A stretch of DNA of 64,000 bases, from the NCBI GenBank assembly GCA_973895155.1, contig OZ316898.1, positions 3,162,001 to 3,226,000 on the forward strand. Direction: 5' to 3'. Source of the DNA: Marsupella aquatica. Lineage: Eukaryota > Marchantiophyta. Every line of letters begins with the position of its first letter. The first letter of the stretch is position 1. Below, piece after piece: positions 12,601 to 23,260 of this stretch. The position numbers and the translations under genes are program-made. The notes beneath the pieces are model-generated. The model had not been told where the DNA came from. It saw only the letters and a program-made list of their open reading frames with translations, and did no database searches.

Positions 12601-13066
12601 ACTTAGGGACAGATTTCGTTGGCCCTACCTTTTCTTGGGACTTGCCCTCCTTTTGAGTGCCTTGATCAGCAATCTCATGGAGTCCCCAGAAACATATTGG
12701 ATCTTGCACAGGTATGTACCGCTTTTCTCGTTTGGCTCACATGTTGAATGACAAGTGTTTATGAAAAGGAGTTGCCTTAGGTAGCTTAGATGTTGTGAGC
12801 TTTCCTAATTTATTTTGTGATCTGGAATGAAGAGCCTTGAGAAATGTGGTGTGTGCAGCTGGTGGCACATCGGTATATACTCGTCAGCATTTATCCTCCT
12901 ACACTCAATTATGAATGTAGATGGACTATTGTCTAGGAGAGTAGATGATTTGGAGGAGTATCAACATATTTCAACCGCCCAAAGACAGGACGAGGATCTC
13001 ATTACTGATTCTCATGACGTCCTGGTATCAGAGTTGGATACCTTTCCAGACAGTCGTATCCATTGA
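6669..13066 (+). CDS. TMEM8/PGAP6-type multi-pass membrane protein with EGF-like motif (DUF3522, CREST superfamily), 13 exons
   Basis: Predicted exons: 6669-6810, 7670-7720, 8016-8128, 8259-8327, 8596-9420, 9745-10544, 10725-10789, 10947-11026, 11173-11277, 11595-11734, 12152-12301, 12577-12711, 12859-13066. All phases agree and give 960 residues plus TGA. Exon 2 is the least certain. The start was chosen because MLDLWCLCLLLVAIVGGSQV is a good signal peptide; an in-frame ATG at 6516 would add a Ser run in front of it. A large N-glycosylation-rich ectodomain follows, including PTRTQSKM, then an EGF-like Cys cluster (CPNKCTGHGIC...YCHCDVTHGGFDC). The C-terminal membrane block has the CREST-type residues: SN in the first segment (exon 8), TYHSCD (exon 9), DFWLSF (exon 10) and SWWHIG plus LLHS (exon 13). 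Mammalian PGAP6 is a GPI-specific phospholipase A2 that sheds GPI-anchored proteins at the cell surface. Enzyme activity here is inferred from the family only. It converges on FIGL1. Confidence 0.85.
10611..10649. repeat. near-perfect palindrome, 19-bp arms, 1-nt centre
   Basis: ATTCTTACAAAATATAAGG at 10611-10629 is followed after a single T by its exact reverse complement at 10631-10649. It lies inside the intron that splits the EGF-like motif of the TMEM8-like gene (intron 10545-10724). It can extrude as a cruciform in DNA or fold as a tight hairpin in the pre-mRNA. Confidence 0.9.
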
Positions 13067-13821
13067 ATCATCTAAGTTAAAGAAACTTTCTCGCTCCATG
13101 AGGACGAATGAAACTTGAATAATTGTCAAATTTGCACTGCCTATGTTCCGTTGCTGCTCTGTAGATTTTAATACGATATCCGATGTCGTCTCCAACTCGT
13201 TGTGGTCTGCTTCTCTTTTTTCACTCTAGTGAACATTTCACCAGTCATCCCGAAGAGTTTTCCCGAGATTTGTGTGAAACCAAACATGTCCACGAAAAGA
13301 AATTTATTAATTCAACTTGTGGCTTGTGTCAACGTCGCTGATGCTACAGACCCATATCCAACAGTTAGGTACTCCAAGTTTGAGATGTAAAGTTTTGGAA
13401 TTCAGCATTCTGGAAGGGATTTGTAAAACTAGCAATGAAGACTGAGCTGATGATTCAATCCTGCGGAACAAAAAATGTCTGCCAGCACATGTGCCAAGAC
13501 AGTGCAGCATCATGTATTTCTCAATGATTTTAGGTACAGCCTAAAAATTGATCCCTGCCTAAAGTTCGATTGAAGTATCTTGCTGCTACGTTGATGGCTC
13601 CACTTGCAATGCAGCCGCCATTTGGAAACATTAAAGAATGTGAGTTTGATGTAGTTTCCAAACTAGGAGATGTTCAGATGCACCACTCTGTTACACGGTA
13701 GGTCCTGTTTAGATAGACCACGAATGGCATCGGATGCACAGATTCTTCCCGCTAAGGTAAGAAAATCCTACTGTTATCATTTAGTACTTCATTATGAGGA
13801 AAGAAGGATTAGACAAATGAT
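13067..13821. other. convergent intergenic region
   Basis: The 755 bp lie between the stop codons of the TMEM8-like gene (+) and FIGL1 (-), so they must hold both 3' UTRs and terminators. I see no further gene. Confidence 0.6.
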
Positions 13822-16800
13822 CTACACAGCTAAGCTCCCGTACTGTTTGTTCCAGTCTTCGTACATTCCAAGTTCATCTCGAGAGACAGATGATCTCACT
13901 TGTTGCAAAGCAGACACGAAATCCTGTATTGGAAGAGAACAAAGATGCGCTGGTCAGATTCCAGTCTGTAATTTTGACCTTATCTCCAATCATTAGTAGG
14001 AATTAAGTAGCATAGCTTGGTGCAGCAGGTTAGTGATTTAATCTTCATATTGAGGATTCTCACCTGGAGACTAATTGGTCTCATGTCGTCGTTTCTAATG
14101 TCATTTATGTGCTTGCCGTTCATCAATGCCTCACGCAGTGGCCCCATGGATGCCTCTTTAACCAAGTTCTTCATATCCGAACCAGAGTATCCTGCACACC
14201 GTTTTGCGGGACGCAGTGCATCATTGTCAAAAACTATTGATGAGGAAAAATATGCAGAGCTATGAAGAATCTGTTCGACATTTCTGTGTGACAACTCGTT
14301 ATTCGATAGGAAACAGAAACGGAGACAACCATAAGTCTCCCATCCAGGGTCATAGAGACCGGCCCAAGCATTTCCTTCTGCCCTTGACTGCCTCCTATTT
14401 TGAAAGAGATATTCTATTTCATGAATCGATCATCAAATATGGGCTCAGATGAATTCTATCCTATGTGCAGATTCGTATCTGATCAACTATACAATACTAA
14501 AAACATTTATTTGGAAATAGGAAGGAATTCGTAGATAGATTTTAAAAACGTTTTTTCTGCGAGTAAGGATTGCATAATTTCCAATTGTAAGGCAAGCATC
14601 AACTGATGATCCAAGAATTTTACCATCTGTAAAAGTACATATTTCATCAATTTCTTCATCCGATAGTGAGAGAAGCCCATCTTTGCCCAAAAGGTTTTGC
14701 ACTATCCATGACCTTGCCGCTGCAGACACACGCGAAAGTTAGACTTGGCTTTATTTTTCAACTATGGCAGCACTACCGTGACCACAAATAAAATGAAACG
14801 CATCAAAAGCTTCATTTGGAAGATAGCAGAAGCAGAGCACCAGAAGAAGGCAACGGTATATAAAGACGCTTGGAGAGTCGCCTTCTTGCTGCTTCATCCA
14901 GTTCTTGGGGTCTATTTGTAGCCCCTGAGAACACACAGTGCAACAGTTACAACCTTGGACCAACGTGATGCTCGCGTTTTCTTAGTCTCACAAAGTCTTC
15001 CTCTTACACAGAAACGCGCTGATCGTCAAAGTGATGCTTAGATTTAAATCAACAAACCTATAACGAGGACTTGCTCAGTGCCCGTTCCACATCCCTCCAT
15101 CTCAACAAGAAATTGGGTTTTGATTTTTCGACTGCACTCATTCTCCCCCTCGGATTTACGCTGCACGAAGTATCCAAATCTTGAGGATCCATGAAAAGCA
15201 ATAATGTGCCAAGACATTTGAAAGCAAGCTAGTTTGCTATTTCTAGAACTATGGTCGCAACAGGATCGCTAACAATCTCCCGCTCACCTGAGATAACAGG
15301 GAATCGACTTCATCTATAAAAATTACAGCTGGTTGTCGACAAGCTGCAACTCCGAACAATGCTCTTACTAATTTCTCCGCCTCCCCCATCTGTTCATATG
15401 AACAGATTTCTAAGCTTAACCACTGTGCAGAGTGTAGTAGAAAATAATCCTGGTGACCTCTTACGAAATGACGAAATGACATGAAGGTAGAAGGAACATC
15501 AAACTTGTACTGCAAGAAGGGCAAATCCTGGTATACAAAGTCCCTTTATCATGACCTTCGAATAGAGGGCCGATGCTAACTGTCTGCGACTAAAAGAGAC
15601 GGGAAGCATGCTCAGGAAACAAAATTATTATCCCGACTAAGTGAACATCTTGAATGCTGGAAGGTATAACTCACCCATTTGCTCATGATAGAGCTAGCTG
15701 ATATGGAAAAGAAAGTTGCCCTTGCTTCTCCTGCAATAGCTTTCCCAATCATTGTCTTCCCAGTACCCTGCAGACCAAAGAAAGACCTGAGAACAGTTGC
15801 ACTAGTGGTACATATCACCTGAACAGTTCCTAAAACCAACTGAGATCTGAGACAATTCCCGCAAATTATGCAAGCACTGGCATTACACAAAAGCAGGTTC
15901 TAATAGAAAGGGATAATCAGGACAGAACAACTGCTCGAAGTGAATTTCACTCACAGGAGGTCCAAACAATAGAAGACCCTTCGCAGGAGCCCGACAACCT
16001 TGGAAGATGTCAGGACGCAAGAGAGGCCAGATGACCATCTCTGTGACACACTTTTTCGCATGCTCAAGTCCAGCTGCAAGCAACCAAACAATCCTAGGAA
16101 TTAAATCCGAGATGCCTTAGGAACGTATGTAAAGGACATCAAACCGCAGAGGAATGGAATTTTATGCGGGAAGTCTTTGCACATACCAATGTCATCCCAA
16201 CGCACCATAGGATCTCGTTCCATAATTTCATTTGTGATATGTTCTAAGAGTTTGGGCTCAATATTACGAAGTCGATCCGGTAGCTCTCCGTCAGGCCCAG
16301 AAAGCATCTCCAGACTGCAGCCGTGACCGAGACATTTGTATTAGTGAAAGATTTTCAGAAGGCAGTTCAAAGGACACTCATAGCCAAAAAAACTGCAACG
16401 ATATGAAACCTATTGCTCTAACAAGGATGAATTTCTAACCATCGTCGTGTAGACTCGTCGGCTTTATTGTCTGGGTTGTCTTCAAATCGTGATGTTCCAG
16501 AGTTGACCTTACTACTCCTAAAAGGAGGTCTAAATGCACCTCTTGGTCCACGAGGCCGCATTCCTAATGTCTTATTCCCATAATTGACCGGGTTAGTCTT
16601 TACCGCTTGGGGCGGATTTCCCTTGTTCTTGTTTGCTTCCTGTATGGCCTGGTAGAAAGACATTCAATTTGCTCATCATAAAGGTGAAATGCCGCAAAGA
16701 TTCTTCTACTTGGCCCTCCCATACAACAACAAGAGGAAAGAACGCAATAACCCCTAAAACGCTCGTGGGGAAGCAATGCAGGAAACACTAAGACCCCAAG

Positions 16801-18548
16801 TCTCTGAAGTAAATGTATTCCGAACGAACTCCACTTGGGTGCACAGTCACAAGAATCCCAATATCGGGGCACATGCACGAGCTTAGAGTTGTATGAAGTA
16901 AAACTTTAAGGGAAGGTGTCCAAAGGGATGCTTTTACCCACCAATTGCTGTCTAGCAGTGATAAAACTCGTGGGAAGCTCCTGCACATCATCATCGCTTA
17001 TATCGTCATGTTCAGGCTTTGTCTGTCGCCGGTTCTTGTTGAAGTAAGGATTATGACTTCGTCTGCCCCTGTCCTCGTCACCATCGCTGTCACCTCTGGT
17101 AGCTGGCCTTCCATTGCTCTGAGATCTCCTTCGATAACCACGTTCACTATCATCCTCACTCTCAGGCTTCAGCCTCTTCTGGGGTGGCTGATCAAAGTCT
17201 AAAAATGGCCCTCGTTTTCCATTCAACTGGTCATCTAGGTTGGGCGAAGGACAAGCATTCACAGCAGGCAATGATCGAGAGCTGCTGGCTTTTCTGTTGG
17301 AATACTGAAGACCTGAAGAGCCTGTCCCCGTAGCAGGTGGCCTGAATTTTTCACCAGGGTTCGTGCGTGAACCAGTGTAAAGACTAGTCAGCTTTGATTG
17401 GCACAAAGAACGGCCAGATGTGGACTCGTTTCTCTCCACCAATGTAGGATGGTCTACTTTTGAAGCTGGGGTTCGTTCCCTTAACGATGTTGAGGGCTCT
17501 GATTGCACAGTAGGTCCTATTCTCATTGAACTTGGCTCCTGTACAAAACCATTCGTACCAGAAATCACTACTCCATGAGATCTCATTAACACTAAAAGCA
17601 GCAACAGCAAGCTGCTGCTCGTCGAACCAAGCGCTTGAATTGGGGACAACTGTCCTGATGCATTGTATCCATTACACGAAGGAGTACCCTACAGTGGTGA
17701 GACAGGAACTGAGAAAGACTTACCGATTCTTTCTGCAGTGTTCCCGTGGGGGGAAAAACGTTGCTTAAATATTTTGATCTTTTCAATCTATCACAGTCGG
17801 TTGGCCGGCCCTTAGGGAATTGAAAACTGGTAGAACAGTTTGCTAGCTCCAGAACTTCTCTGGTTGACAAATGCAAAAAGAAATCAGAAAATCCAGAGCA
17901 ATAGAGAATACTGACTCGCGGTGAAGAAGAAAAATCCAGTGGCAAGAAATGACGAAATTTTTCACAAATCTCCTTTTACCCTAGTTTCAAAAGCATTGTG
18001 GTTCGTTTTGCATATACTATATCAAAAGGTACAACTGTCTAGCACGACGACGAGTCCAAGCTAAGACGCCCTCGAAGCCCCAAATAGACCTATCCACACA
18101 CCCATCTCTGCTTTATGCCTCGGAGTCCCATGACGCAATGGCATGAAGGATATGACCAGAGTGAGCCGTTAGGAAGATACAGACAGTTCTATCCTTCGAA
18201 AGATTGTGGATATTGTTTCCTGTTTGAGATCCTAATGCCCACTCAAACCTTCTGAGATTCAATCGAGCGGGAATTGTGAATTAACCTGTCCGACTGAGTT
18301 GCTCGACATGTGGAGGAAATATTATCATGGACTTGCAGTAAGATCTTTTGGATGTACACCTCGTCTTCCGGAGTTTTGACTTCGCTAGCAAGAAACCCAG
18401 CCAAGCGCAACCCCAGGCCCAGGGAGGTTTCCTGATCCTCAGTGGCTAATGCAACATCCGTTCCGAATAGGAGGGAATGAAATCTGCCGAGCTTAGCTCT
18501 CTGATCTGAGACTTCAGCGGGATCCTTCATGGCGTGCGCCGCAACCAT
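13822..18548 (-). CDS. FIGL1: FIDGETIN-LIKE 1 AAA-ATPase, complete, 13 exons
   Basis: Exons in transcript order: 18548-18249, 17861-17724, 17538-16942, 16648-16440, 16314-16187, 16073-15955, 15767-15675, 15389-15288, 15160-15058, 14924-14841, 14719-14624, 14191-14064, 13923-13822. All junctions are GT/AG with consistent phases and give 732 residues. Plant FIGL1 is a nuclear AAA-ATPase that limits meiotic crossovers by restraining RAD51/DMC1 filaments. Visible motifs are an N-terminal helical region with [10 protein letters not shown] and [11 protein letters not shown], a low-complexity middle, [27 protein letters not shown], Walker A GPPGTGKT (split between exons 6 and 7), SKW, Walker [12 protein letters not shown], sensor-1 [23 protein letters not shown] and a C-terminal helix ending in SLAV. 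The tail of exon 9 (CGTGTEQ) is slightly divergent. ATG at 18548 or the in-frame ATG at 18530 could be the start. No break is seen, so the gene looks functional. Confidence 0.95.
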
Positions 18549-19157
18549 TATAACAGCCAGGGTTTAGCTGCGCTCAATGCTCCACCCACTTCCTCCTCAT
18601 GATCAAAGCAATTGATTGGACATGGAAAACTCAGCTGTCCATTATCGAATCAAACTCTCAAGTGCTACGGGAGACACCTTCTAATCTTCCACACGCCCAA
18701 TTTCATGAATCGATGCGACTGAGAACCTCGGATAGCATCCACAATACCAATAAGCTCTAACGAGATGCTTCCAGAGAATCGTTCCAAATCGCTTCAAGCG
18801 GTCGTTTAAGCTCTGGTAGCAGCTCGAACTTCTCTTCTGTCAGTGCGGATTGACAAGATGGAAACAAGTAGTCAGAAGATTGTTCACTGAGATTCACAAA
18901 TCAATCAAGTCGAATATGTAAGGCAAGCAGCTACAAATCGTTCTAAAAGCAAATTCAAAGCAGTCACATAATTTGATAAATCGATTGAGAATGATTTCGA
19001 TTTAGCTTTTAATATTTTAGAAACTCTGCCTCGTGATTTTGCTCACTCTCTATTTTCGTTAGCATCCCTCTCAGCTCGGTAGTGACAACAAGCGAACCGA
19101 GAGAAAGAAAATTAAAAAACAGAAATCGTCGAAACAAGTGCTCCGAGACCATACGGA
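18549..19157. other. FIGL1 upstream region
   Basis: This interval lies 5' of FIGL1 on its strand and should hold its promoter and 5' UTR. I found no ORF or element that I can support, and no confident TATA box. Confidence 0.4.
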
Positions 19158-19172
19158 CTACTTCGAATCAAA

Positions 19173-19370
19173 ACTCACCAACTCCTCGACGCCAATATAA
19201 ACCCGACAGCTCCCTAAAACCCTCTCAAAGGCCCTAAAGTGCAAATCATTCCGACAAAACACGTCTCCAAACGGGATATGATCGCAAATGACCGACGCAA
19301 TCCGATCTCCCAAACAGACTCCAACGAGATCATCTACTGCACATCCAAACAAATCCATAGCAGCTCTCAC
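19173..19370 (-). CDS. possible first exon of an unidentified gene
   Basis: A minus-strand ORF opens with ATG at 19370 (a second in-frame ATG, MDLFGCAVDDLVG, follows four codons later) and runs to a strong donor (GAGTTG/GTGAGT) near 19173. The encoded 60-odd residues show balanced composition with GDRIASVICDHIPFGD and FERVLGSCRVYIGVEEL, unlike the noise ORFs nearby. No downstream exon with matching phase was found, and its phase does not fit joining to FIGL1 exon 1. I do not recognise the family. It may be a separate short gene, an upstream exon of an alternative FIGL1 transcript, or chance. Confidence 0.3.
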
Positions 19371-20660
19371 TCACCATCATAATGTCCTCATTCACTTCTC
19401 GTTGTGAAGTTTTGTGATTGCACAAATCAGAGAGCCATTAAAAAGCCATCGAAAGGCCGTCAAAAAGGTCGAACAGGACTGAAACAATAATCGGACCGTG
19501 AGAGCTGAGCGAGCCGATACAGAGTGAGAAAGGGGACGGGTGGATTCGAGAGTGAGACAGCATTGATTGAATTGGATTTGGAGAGAGTACAGAAACGCGA
19601 CCTATCGATCGATCGATGGAAATGGACTAATGGAGTGCGGAGATTCTTCGCTGCATTCAAACACTGTAAAATGAGGAATGACGGATTTCAGATGGCGGGA
19701 AGGAAGGAAGGAAGGAAGGGAACCCAAGGGGGCCCACTGTGGTGACCTGAGGCCAAACGGTAACCATGGTACGATCGGTATCCCCTTTGTTTTCCTCCTG
19801 TTTTCGGGCAAGGACCCGTCTGGCGCATATCCTGGACTTAACAGGACCCCTATGTGAAAAAAAGACTTAACAGGACCCTGTGACTAATTTACAAGGATTG
19901 ACAATATATGCATATCCCGCGCCATTGCCCTTCACTAGAACTAATATAATTACAATTAAAAGAGCCTTACCAGCTGTGAAGCAGACGCTGCCTGCATGGT
20001 AGTCGAGCAGCCATGGGCCCAACAGGGCAGGGGTTTGAAGCCCGCCTGGCACAGTTCTCTTTTGTAACAAACCCCACCCAAAAGTGGGTTCATTCATCAA
20101 CTTTGACACTTAGAAAAAATTTACGTCCACATTCTTTCGCGGGCAGCCAACAGGGATGGTCGCGGGCAGGGAGCGTGCGAGGCTCATTAATGAGCCTCAA
20201 TATTGTCATTCGCGCTGTGACTACCTATTTTGCTCAGATCTTGATGGCATTTTAGTCACTTCCCTTAAAACCAATAATTATTTTATTGTTTGGCGTATGT
20301 GATGTGTGGATTCTATGGAAATGAAACACCCGAGAATGAATGCTTCTAGGACCTGAACCTTGCACTTCAATAGCCCCCCACTCTACTTGTCTACCATAAT
20401 TGATCCAGGATTTGGTGGACTCAACAGCATGCCCATGAACATCCAGCAAACAAGTAGTTGACATCGAGACATCGACTGCCCATTAAATGTTTTTTCTTTG
20501 CATGCCTTGAAACCAAAAGCTGACCCATCCAAGAGAGGATAGATGATCAACTCCGTAGCATGCATCTTTGTAGGGTAGCCCACAAGGGGGGTTATACCCA
20601 GGACCAGGAGAGAGAGAGGGTTGAACCAGAGCCCAAAGCCAACCGGCCAAGGCTGACGAG
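19371..20660. other. no gene; simple repeats and a tRNA-like patch
   Basis: The interval holds short simple repeats (GATC repeats near 19605, GGAA repeats near 19700) and mixed sequence. Around 19997-20046 a TGGTAGTCGAGC stretch is followed about 30 nt later by GGTTTGAAGCCC, resembling weakened pol III A and B boxes, as in a tRNA-derived SINE head. No intact tRNA fold was found. Confidence 0.35.
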
Positions 20661-20661
20661 A

Positions 20662-21035
20662 AACCAATACTCCCACCACTACACCCCACCCACACTCACA
20701 TTCACCCTCCACAACCCTTGTATGTGGAGGGGGCAATTGAACCAATACTCCCACCATTACACCCCACCCGCACTCACATTCACCCTCCATAACCCTTGTA
20801 TGTGGAGGGGGACCATTACACCCCACCCACACTCACATTCACCCACCATAACCCTTGTATGTGGAGGGGGGGAACTCCCACCATTACACCCGACCCACAC
20901 TCACATTCACCCTCCATAACCCTTGTATGTGGAGGGGGGAATTGGCTGAGGAGAAACCAATTCTCCCACCACTACACCCCACCCACACACACTCACTCAC
21001 CGTTCACAACCCTTTTAAGTGCAGGAGGGGGATTG
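20662..21035. repeat. five-unit minisatellite, ~65-78 bp, each with an internal hairpin
   Basis: Five units begin with a variant of CCACCAYTACACCCCACCCACACTCACATTCACC and end CCTTGTATGTGGAGGGGG. In most units CCCTCCACA or CCCTCCATA pairs with TGTGGAGGG across a short loop. Unit lengths vary because of the G-run and the presence or absence of a CCAATACTCC leader. The last unit is more diverged. Long ORFs read through it in several frames and are repeat artefacts. Confidence 0.85.
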
Positions 21036-21720
21036 ACTCTCTCTTGGAGATGCTCTGTGTGTCATCTACTTGAAGACCTTCTGATCTTTCTACTAAGTGA
21101 TACCTTATACCTTATGCTCGTGTTTATGTTTACAGAAGCATGATTGGTGAGCGCGAGTTGGGTGATCGTCACGGCGTGGAGGACAGGATGTATTGAAAGG
21201 GCTTCTGCGCCAACAGATGTCTATGTTTACTTCCTCAGCGTTACGACACTGTCTTCCTTTGGCCAGCAATGTCAGCGTGGGAGGGGAGGCGAGCCTAGCG
21301 GCACTTGCTTTTCGTCCTTGAGGTTCGTATTTTCATTTTTGCTTAGCTTCCCAGTGCGCACTTTCATGTTTGCTCAGTTTTTCCTTTTAGTGGATGAAGT
21401 GCGGGACGGGTCTGAAGTTGCTCACTCTGACTCACATTTGGTCCACACGCTATTCTCCGAGCTAGCTTTCTTTTCTCCTTGCATCCTGAGTGTGTCCTAT
21501 CGATCTGCATACTTTTGAGTGGAAGCTCCTGAACAACATTCTAGTGTACATTTTAATGGAAGAATTCAAAACTTCAGGGATTTCAGGTTCCTTCATGACG
21601 ATGTGGGATCTGACTGGTTGACTCATTCTGACTGGGGCTACTGCAGGTTTCGAATTCGAAAGGGCCGGCTCCTGAAGGCAGGATACGATCTTGAACTTTA
21701 TTCGTCCTGCTCAAGTTAGT
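21036..21720. other. upstream region of the plus-strand HNL gene
   Basis: ORFs at 21144-21518 and 21519-21719 on the plus strand show no motif. The interval most likely contains the promoter and leader of the HNL gene that follows. No specific regulatory site can be supported. Confidence 0.4.
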
Positions 21721-22119
21721 CATGGGTCTTTTAAATTGGGTTATCGGACTCATAGCGATATGTGCTCCAAAGGCTGGTGGCCAAAGAGAAGGCAACCGAG
21801 CTCTCCATGGCTGTCTTGGTGGGACTGATAGTATTCCGTCGTCGAAGCACACTCCTTGGTTGGAATCGTGGTCAGGGCGAGTCTTCACGGCTCAAACTGG
21901 CTGCTCGGAAGGTAATCTATTCAAATGGTCCTTGATTGCAAATTGTTCAGTCTTTCAATACCTAACTTTTAAACCTAGACAAGATAAATCGTGAGATTGA
22001 AGAGAAATCATTGCTGCTACGATATCATGTGAACTTGTTTTGGCGTTCTGTTCAAACTAGATCAAATAGAAAGATGACCAGTGAACGATAATTTCGCTTT
22101 TGTGCTTTGGTTGTCTCAG

Positions 22120-23260
22120 GTGAATGACTCCTTATATGAGCTTTACAAACCTGAGGGTTATCCCGCGATGCAAGTATTATTCTTTCACGGGCTTCCATTT
22201 GGGGATTGCTCAGAAGCACACCTATCAACCTGGACGAGTGCGGACGGATCTTGCATTTGGCCAAAGGTGTGGTTGACGGAGGAGTTCCCTCGTGCTCACA
22301 TCCTGGTTGTCTCTTACGGTGAAGGCCTCAGAGAAGGTTCTGCTGAAAGCTTTGACACGCGCATCATTGTTGAAAACTTGATCAAAGATCTGATGGAGGC
22401 GAACATTGGTCAAGCCCCTCACTGCCCAGTGGTCTTGGTGGGCCACTCTTTTGGGGGTTTGGTCATCAAAGAGATATGCCTAGAAGTGGAAACTCTAATT
22501 TCCCGCCGGATTTCCGACCGGCAAATTTTCAGGGTTAGGAATTTTTTTGATAACTTGAGAGGGTTATTTTATTACAGTACTCCTCATCACGGCAGTCCTC
22601 AGATAGGAGGAGCACGTAGGGTCTTGAGCGGCCCTTTGTTTAAGTACTTCACAGCATTAAGTACTAAGGCGGGCCAGTTAAATTACGAATTCAATCGTTT
22701 GTGCGACGCTTACCCTAAGTGGCAAATCGACGGATTGGGGGAGCTCCTGCCTGTAGAAACGGTACAGTTGCAGTTACTACCTCTTCTATGACATAGTAGC
22801 AATGACATAGTCATGGATTTTGCCATTCGTTTGACGGATCTATTGCACGCTGCGCACTGGTTGCTGGATGAGCTTAAACTCAGAAGTTTCCGAACGAGCA
22901 CTACTGTCATGGCTTTGAGTTTATTCAGCTCATTTTGATGAATGCCAAAGAGACCGGTAGTTTACGTACATGTTAGCATAGTCTCAAGTATCGAACTGTT
23001 ATTGAGTACAAGGCTGACAATGTAGCGCCAAAAGGAATGCCTTGGTGTCTTTGTAGTTGCATCAAACTTACTTATTTCTTGCCGTTGGGCAGGGCCCATT
23101 CCGAGATATTGTTATCGTACCAGAAAAATCAGCCAGAGACGGGGATAAGTTTAAACTTGAACGTGCGGACCACTTCTCCGTGTGTAGACCAGAGGATAAA
23201 ACCTCAGGAAGGTTCCGCGCTCTCGCAAGATTCCTTCGCGAGATTGTTGAAAATTCGGAG
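22120..23260 (+). other. alpha/beta-hydrolase domain of the plus-strand HNL
   Basis: Two exons (22120-22761 and 23093-23260) encode 270 residues. The Ser of GHSFGG, a downstream Asp (SARDGD, tentative) and the His in DHFSVCRP could form a complete triad, so the domain may be an active esterase or lipase rather than a dead fold. The second exon is exactly 168 bp, the same as in the minus-strand gene, which supports both exon models. Confidence 0.8.

Noticed and set aside
20383-21143. ORFs of 70-149 codons on both strands
   Set aside because: They are translations of the minisatellite units.
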